A DNA stretch of 64,000 nucleotides from Styela clava (lineage: Eukaryota; Chordata; Ascidiacea; Stolidobranchia; Styelidae). A program made the position numbers and the translations under genes. Location of the stretch: contig NC_135262.1 in the NCBI RefSeq assembly GCF_964204865.1, forward strand, positions 12,028,001-12,092,000. Direction: 5' to 3'. Of this stretch, positions 45,984-58,122 are shown piece after piece. Below the pieces are notes generated by a model. It did no database searches, was not told where the DNA came from, and was given only the letters and a program-made list of their open reading frames with translations. Positions within the stretch are counted from its first letter, which is position 1, and each line of letters begins with the position of its first letter.

Positions 45984-48060
45984 TTTCGTATTTTCCTGTT
46001 TTCACTATTATGTGAAACGAATAAAAATTTACAAAGCCCTGCTATCTCCTACTGTATCTCCTACCTACACCCATGCAAAACGATTACATGCTCATTCACG
46101 TTCGAACTACTTCGTATTGAATAAAGGAATGTACAATGTTTACAAAGCAGTATACTGAAGTATGCACTGTCGCAAATACATAACGATACTTCCTGTGGCT
46201 TTCAATGTTGACAAAGCTTTATACTAATGTTTGCACTGTAGCAAATACATAACGATAGTTACGGTGGCTTTTAACCACTTATTGCTATTAGCTCATGTCA
46301 TTTGCCCAAAACTAAGTCTTCGCCCGATTTCATTTTTTATATATATAATATATTCATGCAACATTGATTGCCATTGATTTATGGTTCTTGGTAGTTTTGG
46401 TTCCATCACGTAAACTTGTATTAGGGTTTGAGTGTAATTTATTATCTGGAACAATTCAATTCGATTGAGCAACTTTACAATATATAGACATTTGGCATCA
46501 TAGCCATTGTATGTTTCTTTAACCTCTGTACGAGTATGTCGTCGGTCAAAATACGTCCTAATAGTTCTGAAATAAGGACAGGCAGCTGGACAGCCTTGAA
46601 TAAAATATGTTACTTTCTTCGTGAGATAAATTACAGTGCATTTGTTAAATCGTTTTAGCGACTGCCTTTAATAATCAAATATACTCATTCATATAGTTAA
46701 TGTCAGATGATATTTATGACGTCATTATTAATTTCTCACTTATGTCGCTTAATGTCACTGTTGAACCCTCTACTTGCTGTACAGGCAGACAATTAGATTA
46801 GAGAACATTATGACTAAATTTACGCCCACACAATATTCTAAAGTTGGATTAATAATCAGATTTAGTAAAATTAACAACAAATGGTCATACTGGCAATTCA
46901 ATTCGAGTATAGATGCTTTATGAATCATAGCTAATAAAGTGTAGGCTACGTCAGTAAAAGCAATGAACTAAATTTGTTGTTCCAAACCAGGAGAGGGCAA
47001 CCTTTTTCAATTCGCGTGCCAAAATCGATTAAATTCAATAACAAAATTCTTCCACGTGCCAACCGAAATTTGTGAGAACATACTATTGTTATTTTCAAAA
47101 TTATATGATAAGCGCCTTGAAGAGATGAAAAAGATTCCTCTAAAAACACAATATAACAAAAATTGAAATTATTCAACTTAAAAACACTGCTTTTGGGAAT
47201 TCAGAAAAAAAACTTGCAAAACAATTTGAAACAGGTTAGGTTTAGTTACGTTTATATCATAAAAAATATCATACCGAAAAAAAGATTTTATTACCTTTCT
47301 CATTCTATATCAGTGTGACTTCCGCTACTGCAGTACCGATGTCAGAGATTTCACACCGGGTTTATATTCTGCAACCTAAAGAGAATTACACGAACTACTT
47401 TTCCCACCAGTCAAGCTACGCTACGAGTTTTCAGGGATGGTATTCCAAGCCCGCAATAGTTCGTTTTCTGCACCTTCCTCTTGTATTCTTGTTAATTTTA
47501 TATCTGTGAAGAAGCATTAACGGTATTAATAACATTTAGCAACGGTAATGTCGAAATATGGTAGTGAATCAAATATAACATTATCTAAAAACCAGGGTGC
47601 ATGGCAGCAGCCACGGTTTTCTAAACTTAACTAAGTTTAACTTTTCTAAACTGAAAAAACGTATTTTTCAGCGGATAACGAGATTTCTGTTGCGTAAAAT
47701 ATTGAATCCATGGCCAACCTGAGAATTTGAAATGTCTTGTCATATCAATTTAATTATGTTAAAGTTGACTAAAATACTACGGCAATCTGAGGACATGAAA
47801 TACGTGATAAACCGTCTACTAGCAATGAATAGATTGAAATAGTATTTTTTGAGTTGCTCTTTCAACACTTAAGATTGTCATCAATTCTAACTAACCGAAC
47901 CAAAATGCTTGGGTAATTCTGCGTAAGTGTTAACACTCCCATTTGCGAACTTAGTTGATTTTAGTTGATATCCTCAATTAGAATCGCATGGTTTTTTCTA
48001 GAAACTCTATACGGGCAGATACCGTTGAAATTTTTTGACGAATCAGTCGACGCACACTAC
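45984..48060. repeat. Large direct duplication, copy 1 (upstream region)
   Basis: This region is repeated at 50468-52530 in the same orientation, with small substitutions and indels. Shared landmarks are ATCTCCTACTGTATCTCCTA then CCTACACCC, TCTTCGCCCGATTTCATTTT, GAGAGGGCAACCTTTTTCAA, and TACGGGCAGATACCGTTGAA. No coding exon is visible in either copy. It is the shared 5' flank of the duplicated sulfotransferase-like genes. Confidence 0.75.
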
Positions 48061-49590
48061 GATGAACCCCATCAGTAATTATATTCACGGCACTCTTAGA
48101 GATTCTTTCATTGGGCAGTGATAGGGATGCATTAGACCTATCTTGGGGCTATGTCCCACAATAAAACGGCCTACAATAGACTTATGCATAAACTCATATG
48201 GCGTAATTGCACCGCCAAGTTTTGAAATGAGCTAAAACATCAGATTTGGAAAGAGTGCTCCTGATTTATAATTTCAATTTCCCACTTTTGAGGATTGAGG
48301 CCATTACTACTGATACCAACTTTGCAACTCGTGTTGCATAGTTTTACATTTGTTTGCTTTAAAGTAAACCTTTTAATTAGCTAAATCGATGCTTCGTTTA
48401 AATGAAACAGTATGAATAAGTACAAAATGGGGAGAAGGCGTGGAGATAAATAAAACAGATTATTATCTGATCCGAATTTAGATTAAGTTTTAATTTCATC
48501 ATATCCTTCTTCAAAACACTCCAATAACTTAATGATCAAGTTTTGAACATTGGTTAAATGTACATTCCACATGCGTAATACACAACACAGTATTGAAGAA
48601 CTACAGTATTACAGAATATATAAATTACGATTTCTTGTATTATTTTTGCACAATAAGAGTTTTACATGTTGTCTAACACTCTTTTTTCTGAAATAATTTT
48701 GCCAATGTTATTCTTCTGTGACGTTGTAAGAAGGTCAAAAATTTGTCAAAATTACACCCATTCTATGCCATACTTTGTTAGTTGCAAGGAAATTGCCAAT
48801 GAATAAGGTTAATTGTCGTGATTTACATTGAATTTCTGGGAATACCAAAAAAGTGCAACTTACGTTCTTGGCTGGAATTATTGGCAGGTTTTGGGGTGTT
48901 TTGGAAGGAAATTTTGGATGTTCCGGGATAGGAGAAACAAAAGAACTTAGATAACTGAAGGGCCCTACTCGGCCGACGACAACTTGATTGAAACAGGCGA
49001 CAATCAGAGAGGGTGGGAGACTCGATTACTGGGATAGCGCATCTGGGAAGTCAGGCAACTTAATGGACTTCTATATAGGATGATGTCTTGTTTTGTCGCT
49101 GTATTTTCCATTAGAACCACTGCTGCACATTGGATAACAATAGTTTCACACGCGGAAGGCTGTGTGCATTTAATTAAGTTCTATACAGCGAACTTAATTT
49201 GCGCTGCTCTTTTGCGACACTCCGGCAATAGGCAAAGAAAGGAGGTGTTTGTACACGTATAATCATGTTAGAGGAACGGAGGTTTTAGCCGTGATGATAG
49301 CCATTTCCTCTTTAAACTCGACAACAGGGGGAAAATCTATTCATTTAAATACATTGCACACCTTTGAAATGGACTTGCACTGTACGAGTAAATTTGAATC
49401 GAGTGTGAAAATGCGCTTACACCACTGTACACTGTCATACTTAATCGGAACAAAAAAATAATAATGTAAACGAACAAGCATAGTGCAACGCAAATCAATA
49501 ACTGATCTAAACTATACAACATTTATTAATAAATCTCACAAATAAATAAAAATAGACAATGTTGTCAATGTCATTGAGCTTTCTGTAAAG
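48061..49590. other. Non-coding stretch between duplicated blocks
   Basis: No supported exon. The segment 49425-49560 resembles 52545-52690, which marks the other side of the duplicated block. Confidence 0.35.
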
Positions 49591-50030
49591 CAGTGTTTCT
49601 CAATCTATGGTTCGCCAAAAAATGTACTTGGGTCGCCTTTTTTCTCGTCAAAACGCTTAAAAGTTGCTCATTTATTGTATGTAATGAACTTTATTAATTA
49701 CCTTATATTTGGTATAAAGTGTTGCTCAGTAGTAATTGTATATGTGAGAAGTGTATCACTGCATAAAACATGGCGGCATTTATTTTGTTCAAATAAAGTC
49801 AAGCCACAATTTCAAAATCAAGCCCAGTTTTCCCACTTTGAGGTAATTGTTTAGGTAATAAATGTTATGTAAAAATGATTCTTTTATATAGGTCATTTAA
49901 TTTTGGGTCCATAAAAGTACTACATTTCGTTCAGTATTTGAGCATATCATTGGGTCGCAAGAATCAACAATTATTTTTTTTTATTTTGGGTCCAAACTCT
50001 CTATAACATTCAGCGTATTAAACACGTTAT

Positions 50031-50467
50031 TTATTTAATTTTCATTAAATAAACCCCGAAGCATAGAGATACTGCAAGAAGTATAGATGCATCAGTGCCA
50101 AATTTTAGTACAATCCGAAGTTGGGCGTTTAAGATTATGCATGTACGAAAGCAAATACAAATAAATTAGTTATTTTTACGTTGAGAAAGACCGTTTCAAA
50201 GTAAATGTATCGAACCTTTGCTTCCGGAAATGCTTCCATCAATTCCTCCCAAAAGTAATACACTGGACTGGCAACAACTGAATCAAAATCTTTGTACATT
50301 GATTTGAATTCTTCCAAACTCCATCCTTCAATGGCGAATTTATTATAATTTGTGTTAAAGTGAAAAAACGCGTCAGGAAAATCGCATACTGTATAACCAA
50401 GTTCTTCTAGTGCAGAATGCATAGACTTTGTTCCGGATTTGGACATTCCTGCACATATTACTTTCAT
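50031..50467 (-). pseudogene. Sulfotransferase-like copy with internal deletion (exon 1 plus exon-4 stump)
   Basis: Exon 1 (50467-50216) is fully open and very close to the exons 1 at 54691 and 45983, with the donor GCAAAG|GTTCGATA. Directly downstream, at 50094-50031, lie only the last codons of exon 4, fused at about 50095 to sequence that in the 43-46 kb copy lies in intron 1 (compare 45557). Exons 2, 3 and most of 4 were removed by one deletion, so no functional product is expected. Confidence 0.7.
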
Positions 50468-52530
50468 TTTCGTATTTTCCTGTTTTCACTATTATGTGGA
50501 ACGAATAAAAATTTACCAAGCCCTGCTATCTCCTACTGTATCTCCTACCTACACCCATGCAAAACGATTACATGCTCATTCACGTTCGAACTACTTCGTA
50601 ATTGAATAAAGGAATGCACAATGTTTACAAATCAGTATATATACTGAAGTATGCACTGTAGAAAATAAATAACGATACTTCCTGTGGCTTTCAATGTTGA
50701 CAAAGCTTTATATATACTAATGTTTGCACTGTAGCAAATACATAACGATAATTACGGTGACTTTTAATGCTTTTAACCACTTATTGCTATTAGCTCATGT
50801 CATTTGCCCAAAACTAAGTCTTCGCCCGATTTCATTTTTTATATAATATATTCATGCAACATTGATTGCGATTGATTTATGGTTCTTGGTAGTTTTGGTT
50901 CCATCACGTAAACTTGTATTAAGGTTTGAGTGTAATTAATTATCTGGAACTATTCAATTCGATTGAGCAACTTTACAATATATAAACATTTGTCATCATA
51001 GCCATTGTATGTTTCTTTAACCTCTGTACGAGTAAGTCGTCGGTCAAAATACGTCCTAATAGTTCTGAAATAGGGACAGGCAGCTGGAGAGGCTTGAATA
51101 AAATGTGTTACTTTCTTCGTGAGATAAATTACAATGCATTTGTTGAATGGTTTTAGCGACTGCCTTTAATAATCAAATATACTCATTCATATGGTTAATG
51201 TCAGATGATATTTATGACGTCATTATTAATTTTTCACTTATGTTGCTTAATGTCATTGTTGAACCCTCTACTTGCTGTACTGGCAGCCAATTAGATTAGA
51301 GAACATTATGAATAAATTTACGCCCACACAAGATTCTAAAGTTGGATTCATATTCCGATTTAGTAAAATAAACAACAAATGGTCATAATGGCATTCAATT
51401 CGAGCATGGATGCTTTATGAATCATAGCTAATAAAGTGTAGGCTACGTCAGTAAAAGCAATGAACTAAATTTTTTGTTTCAAAGCAGGAGAGGGCAACCT
51501 TTTTCAATTCGCGTGCCAAAATCGATTAAATTCAATAACAAAATTCTTCCACGTGCCAACCGAAATTTGTGAGAACATACTATTGTTCTTTTTAAAATTA
51601 TATAATAAGCGCCTTGAAGAGATGAAAAAGATTCCTCTAAAAACACAATACAACAAAAATTGAAATTATTCACCCTAAAAACACTGATTTGGGGCATTCA
51701 GAAAAAAATTGCAAAACACTTTTAAACAGGTCTTTAGTTACTTTTGAAAAAATATCATACCGAAAAAAAAGATTTCATTACCTTTCTCATTCTATATCAG
51801 TGAGACTTCTTCTACTGCAGTACCGATGTCAGAGATTTCACACCGGGTTTATATTTTGCAACCTAAAGAGAAATACACGAACTACTTTTCCCACCAGTCA
51901 AGCTACGTCTATTGCGAGGCCTAATAGAGTTTTCAGGGATGACATTCCGAGCCCGCAATAGTTCGTTATCTGCACTTCCCTCTTGTGTTCTTGTTAATTT
52001 TATATCTGTGAAGAAGCATTAACGGCATTAAATAATAACATTTAGCAACGGTAATGTCGAAATATGGTAGTGAATCAAATATAAAATTATCTATAACCAG
52101 GGGCGCAGCAGCCATGGTTTCCTAAACTTCTTGGAAGAACGTATTTTACAGCGGATAACGAGATTTCTGTTGCGTAAAATATTGAATCCATGGCCAACCT
52201 GAGAATTTGAAATGTCTTGTCATATTAATTTAATTATGTTAAAGTTGACTAAAATACTACGGCAATCTGAGGACATGAAATACGTGATAAACCGTCTACT
52301 AGCAATGAATAGATTAAAATCGTATTTTTTGAGTTGCTCTTTCAACACTTAAGATTGTCATCAATTCTAACTAAGCGAACCAAAATGCTTGGGTAATTCT
52401 GCGTAAGTGTTAACACTCCCATTTGCGAACTTAGTTGATTTTAGTTGATGTCCTCAATTAGAATCGCATGTATTTTTCTAGAAACTCTATACGGGCAGAT
52501 ACCGTTGAAATTTTTTGACGAATCGACGCT
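50468..52530. repeat. Large direct duplication, copy 2
   Basis: This is the second copy of 45984-48060, in the same order and orientation, attached to the deleted gene copy. The copies differ by substitutions and short indels (for example near 51890-51940), so the duplication is not brand-new. Confidence 0.75.
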
Positions 52531-53038
52531 ACGACACCACTAAACCACTGTCATACCTAATCGGGACAAAAAAATATGTAAACAAACAAGCACAGTGCAA
52601 CGCGAATTAATATCTAATCTATCTGATCTAAACTATACAACACTTACTAATGAATCTCACAAATAAATAAAAATAAACAATGTCATTGAGCTTTCTGTAA
52701 AGCAGTGTTTCCCAATCTATGGTTCGTCATGAAATGTACTTGGGTGGCCTTTTTTCTTGACAAAACGCTTAAAAGGTACTCATTTATTTTATGTAATGAA
52801 TTTTATTGATTACTTTATATTTGGTAAAGTGTTGCTCAATAGTAATTGTATATGTGAGAAGTGTATCACTGCATAAAACATGGCGGCATTTATTTTGTTC
52901 AAGTAAAGTCAGGCCAAAATTTCAAAATCAAGCTCAATTATTTCGTTCAGTATTTGAGCATATCCATTGGTCGCAAGATTTTACTTTTTTTTTATTTGGG
53001 TCCACACTCCATTACGTTCAGCATATTGAACACATTAT

Positions 53039-54691
53039 TTATTTAATTTTCATCAAATATACCCCGAAGCATAGAGATACTGCAAGAAGTATTGATGCAT
53101 TGGTTAACATTTCCCTTTGAGCTTGCTTCATTGTTGGCATCTCCCAAAGCATATTTGCAAATTCACCTTTCTTGTTTATCCACGGAAATTTTTTGTCTGG
53201 TAAAGGTTTACGGAGAAATTCACACAAAGGTCCCCATCCTAATTTGCAATTGTATACCAGGAGGCGATCTTTTGGACAAGCCTACGATAAAAAGAAAGTA
53301 AGGATCAATTAGTAGACTAAAGACAATTTGGTAACAAATTCATGTAAAAATACTTTGGTATTTTGTATAGTTTCATTCACTTCTGTGGATTTGCATATTT
53401 CTGGTAAATAAAAAAAAAATTGTCAATGAGATAATTCATCTTGAAATTGTAAAATTCACAAGCTTTGTAGAATAGGAAATGCCGAAATCAGTAACTTTAC
53501 TAACGTGTGTGACGTGAGCAATGTGTTTTCTGTAAACCAGCTTGAAAGGAAGTTCCGGAGAGTTGATCATGGTAAAATTGATAGTTCTTGTAGTGCCAGG
53601 GCCAATAGAAAGACCACCTAATAATACAAATATAAGTATTAAATGAAGCTGAATTTTTTAGCGCAAAATAAAATCAAAACTTTGAATAAGAATTGACTAG
53701 TTGTGCTAAGCAATCAGCGTCACAGAATTACAAATGGCATGAATGTTCCGAATAAATGATTTGAATCAGAATACTTCTAGACCAGATAAAAATTTACAGT
53801 CATCAAGCCACAACGGCAGAAACTTTTTCGGTTGTTGACATAAGATTGTATAGTTTAGATTAAAAAAAATTGAAATAGCCTACTCTTAGTCTATAACAGC
53901 GTGTTTGCAATCTTGGAAACAACTCATCAAATATACAGCTGCAGAAGCCTGTACTTGCAATATCAAACTGAAATGATTATTGTTGCCATTTCATGGTGTT
54001 CACAGAAAATGACAACATACACGAATTTAGAAATTGTTTTTCAACTATTCTTTAAATAAGATCCCACTGTAACAATTAAAAATAAGCTTAAGTTATTAAT
54101 CGCCAAATCAATGTCAACCGTCTTCGAACAGCGTGAGTTAAATACATTCTTTACGTTGCAAGATGTCGACTTCCTTTCACAAAAACTCTGTCGATCAACT
54201 AATGCAAAATGTTTTATCATCTCACATGGACCATTCCAGAACGATGCAAATTTTCTCCAGGTTGGCGAAAGAAATGGGTAATAGTAACGATGTAAGCCTT
54301 TAAAACTATCCATCTGTTTCTTTGCACTTTTGTACCAGGTTTCATCATTTTCTCTCACCATCAGTATAACCTAATGAAGAATAAAATAGGTCAAAATAAA
54401 GTCGCTATTTTCGCTGTATGTTCTGTAAATATATCGAACCTTTGCTTCCGGAAATGCTTCCATCAACTCTTCCCAAAAGTAATACACTGGACTCGCAACA
54501 ACTGAATCAAAATCTTTGTACATTGATTTGAATTCTTCCGAACTCCATCCTTCGATGGCGAATTTATTATAATTTGTGTTAAAGTGAAAAAACGCGTCAG
54601 GAAAATCGCATACCGTATAACCAAGTTCTTCTAGTGCAGAATGCATAGACTTTGTTCCGGATTTGGACATTCCTGCACATATTACTTTCAT
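53039..54691 (-). CDS. Sulfotransferase-like P-loop protein, intact
   Basis: The exons on the minus strand are 54691-54440, 54370-54226, 53617-53505 and 53281-53039 (TAA). They total 753 bp or 250 residues, phases 0, 1 and 0. The product starts [16 protein letters not shown] (phosphosulfate-binding loop). Exon 1 ends [15 protein letters not shown]. Exon 2 begins VILMVRENDETWYKS, exon 3 ends YRKHIAHVTH, and exon 4 contains LLVYNCKLGWGPLCEFLRKP and a hydrophobic tail (ASILLAVSLCFGVYLMKIK) predicted as a C-terminal membrane anchor. Splice sites are canonical (AAG|GTTCGA, CATTAG|G, CAT|GTGAGA, TTATTAG|G, CAC|GTTAGT, TCGTAG|G). Intron 1 is only 69 bp, against 1.2 kb in the 43-46 kb relative. This is the intact member of the 43-55 kb tandem group. 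The substrate is unknown. Confidence 0.82.
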
Positions 54692-56199
54692 TTTCGTATT
54701 TTTCTGTTCTTAACGATAATGTGGAACGAATAAAAACTTACAAAGCCCTTCTATCTCCTATCGTAACTGACCTATGGAAACGATTACACGCTAATTCATT
54801 CGACCTACTTCGTATTGATTCAAGGAATGTTGACAAAGCAAAATACAAATGTTTACACTGTAGCGAGTATATAACCACAGTTATTGTGGCTTTCAATGCT
54901 TTTAATCACCCACTGCCAATAACTCATAGTTTTAGCGACTACCTTCAATAATATAATCGTTTATGGAAATAGTGTAAGATTATATTCATAATGTCATATT
55001 TATGCTTCACTTCCCTATGTTATATACATTATATACTCAAGCATCATAAACAGTTGGTTGTTTAATCCCCAAAAAGTAATCCGAAAAATTAGCATCTTGT
55101 AAGTCTGCAAATATCTACACTACAAGTTTGTTTGAGCATATTCGATTGAATCATGACCTTATGCCAGGGTGTGCAGTCCGATATGACCATTTGGCTACCG
55201 CGTGAATGCCATACATGACGTGACCTGTCGGAAGCACTCAAAGTATAATGAGTTATGTTTGCCCATCGCTTCTGCCCCTGGCAAGGTGGTAGAGTTCGAC
55301 GCATTTGTGGTTGGTTTCCTCGGTAGTTATGCCCTTTTGGAACCACACTGCTTTTGACGTTGGGTGTAATCAATCGGGCCGCTACAGCGGTCTCACATAA
55401 CTACGTCAGGAGCTCCATTCGGGGTTTCCATCGTATGTGGAGGTCCTGATGCGGACTTTCTGACAGTACGGGGTAATTTGAATTCGCTCATTTTTCCGAC
55501 ACTACGTACTTTTCTAACTTCCACGTTCTTCTTTGTATGCATGTGAGTTGTGATTGTGTGATTGTTTCGTAATTAAATTTAATTATAATCACCCGGTTGA
55601 TTCACGCTAGTATATCCGATCCGAAATTCATCAGATGATAGTGAATTTCATATAATTATTGTCAAAATAAACAAACGTACCTAGAAAGTCACATATTGTA
55701 TACTTTTCGTAGGTTATATATTCCGTAGGTCTAAAATTCTATTCATACATAATCCTTCATGTTTGTTTTGTTGTAGGCACTACTAAAAAAAGCGAAATCA
55801 ATCTTCAGTTTTCTCTCTGCATTGGATTCTGTCTCTTGAATTCTGACTGTACTGTAGTGCTGTTAACACGACCACAGAATTTCATTACAGATTTACTATG
55901 TTACGTAACTTATTTTTTATTTATTGGACACGTTTAGTGGCCATAACGATCGTTTCAAAATTTTGTTGTTATTGTTATTTGTCTCCGTCTCCATTTTTAA
56001 AAAATCGCTTTTCTCTTCGAATACTGGACCAATTGCTTCGATATTTTGAATGGTTAAAGATGAAATTTTTCTCCAGAAAGCTATTACTTTTTTTTTCGCT
56101 AAGACGTCATCAAAATTATTGCCACTGGGTGGCGCTACGTGTCCATATATTTGAGCATAGCTCTCTTGTTGCAATTATAATATTACCTGAAAAATTACA
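54692..56199. other. Non-coding stretch with a GC-richer island
   Basis: The first about 270 bp still resemble the upstream regions of the other tandem copies. A locally GC-richer patch at about 55140-55480 (for example GCCCCTGGCAAGGTGGTAGA) looks like repeat-derived sequence, but no class was recognised. No exon is supported. Confidence 0.35.
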
Positions 56200-56620
56200 C
56201 ACCACGACAGTACATTTGAACCCCTAACCTGCATCCAGGACATTTGCTTCTGCACACTTTTGCACTCACCAAAATATTTTATAGCACCCGCATATAGATT
56301 GCACCCGCGGACATTTACACCCATAACCATTTATATACCCACAAACATTTGCACACGTGGACATTTGCACTCATGTACATTTGTATCCACTCATATTTGC
56401 ACTCATGTACATTTGTACCCTGTATATGTACATTTGCATCCACATACATTTTCACTAGTGGAAATATGCTCCTACGTAGATTTGTTCTCATTCACATTTG
56501 CATCCACGGACATTTGCATTCATGACATTTTCACTCATATGCATTTTTCCTGAGAACATCTTCACAAATGTATATTTGTACCTGCATACTTGAACCGACA
56601 GTCATGTTCGCTCGCGAATA
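56200..56620. repeat. ACATTTGCACCC-type degenerate minisatellite, large copy
   Basis: About twenty to thirty degenerate units of 12-20 bp of the form (G)ACATTTGCACNC / ACATTTGTACCC run across the segment. They are the same unit type as in the palindrome centre and at 10.25 kb. The open frame across it (56260-56553, rich in Thr/His/Pro) is a by-product of the repeat. Confidence 0.65.
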
Positions 56621-56650
56621 ACTGTGTTTCCGACACGCTTTAATTTGAAG

Positions 56651-57063
56651 CAGGGGTTCCCAAACCGGGGGTCGCGACCCCAAATTCAGTCGGAGTAATA
56701 AAAGTAGGTAGGATCGCAAACAGGTCACGGGTTCGGTGGAGTCGCTGAGGTATGGTAGAGGGTAGATGTACAAAACATCTGAGATTTGACACACCATGTT
56801 AAATTTAGCAGTTTGTACCATGGCTTACTGTAAAACAGGCCCATAGGCATCGCTCTATGCTTATGCTATAAATGTAGGTGCTTATTGTGACATCACTGTT
56901 TGGTTTTAGCTTATTTTACTTGATACCACCACATGACCAAACTCAAAAGTCCAGTGAAAGAAGCTCTAAAGTTTCATGAAATATGTATATATTGGCCTGG
57001 GGTTGCACTGGACACTTAGAAGTTGTCTTTGGGGTCGTCCTGAAAAAAGATTGGGAACCCTTG
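56651..57063. mobile_element. hAT MITE, 413 bp, with 8-bp TSD
   Basis: It starts CAGGGGTTCCCAAACCGGGG and ends TTGGGAACCCTTG. The flanks ATTTGAAG (56643-56650) and ATTTAAAG (57064-57071) form an 8-bp target duplication with one mismatch. The interior contains GGGGTCGCGACCCC and no transposase. Confidence 0.8.
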
Positions 57064-57071
57064 ATTTAAAG

Positions 57072-58122
57072 TATAATTAAATATATATATAAATTGAAAA
57101 TGAAGAAAGATCAAAAATTATTTATAGTTTGGGTTGCTACAGTCATTGAGAAATATAATCTTATCCCACGTTTGTCTGTCATTTTTTTTTTCAACGAATA
57201 ACGCAACGGGGTTCGAATTTACTTTGATGTTTCGTTAATAGATAAATTAAAATTCTAACCAATATATGATTCACAACGTCATCGTTAAACAAGAGAGACG
57301 TGCTTCGAGAAATAATAATAGATAAGGGAAAAACAGAGAGCGAAGCACGACCTAGGCATGGTGAAAGCAGAATTTATACGGAGCAAGTTGTTAACGATTA
57401 TATTTTTTCTCGGATATTGTACATGGTTGATTTTTACTGGCTGGAAAAAATAAACTTGACTTGACTAATAGCTACTTTTAGCCGAGTTCATCGCAGCGTT
57501 TACGAGACTAGTTTTCCATTACTACATCTAAACTAAAGCTCCCCGTAAAACGTAATGACATTTCCAACTATTTTTAAGAAACGCAACTGAAAACTGACAA
57601 ATAACATGCATAACTTAATATAAACGAAGCTACCGTATGTCCATAACCATGCTTGAATATTATGTCTGAGCAACAGAAGTGTCTGAACTTGCATTGGTAT
57701 TGTTACATTATTTTTTTTTAACTTATGATTCAATAAAATTTACATGATAGCTTAGTTGAGAGCTTTTACTTGCATATGGTACCCCAGCACCTTTTACTGT
57801 TTTCACTGGTGCGGTTTTTAATTAATATTTTTCGTGTGGTGGCGCTCCAGGGCATTGCATTTCTATGGGAACGAACAAACTTTTTTCACTTCCGTGCTTA
57901 TAGGCCTACGTGGGTTATGTGTCAGTCAGTTCCTCAAATTTAAGGTGACAAGATGAAGGTGTCCCGTTGGCGTTAAACGTTTAAACTAAACTTCACTCTT
58001 ATAGCGTGTTTGAGAATAATGACCCAAATTTTTTATCACTGTGCAGCTGGAAAATGATTGTATATTAGTTAGACTATTTATTACCTTTTTTTAGATCGTA
58101 GTGAATACCGTATAGCGTTGCC
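57072..58122. other. Intergenic region upstream of the oxidase gene
   Basis: No exon was found before the ATG at 58123. The frame at 57733-57533 (-) is not recognisable. Confidence 0.35.

Noticed and set aside
55089-55373. 94-codon minus-strand frame in a GC-richer patch
   Set aside because: It looks repeat-derived rather than coding. I could not assign it to a LINE, SINE or gene family.
56260-56553. Thr/His/Pro-rich 97-codon protein
   Set aside because: The frame is a translation of the degenerate ACATTTGCACCC repeat and has no start context or homologous exon.
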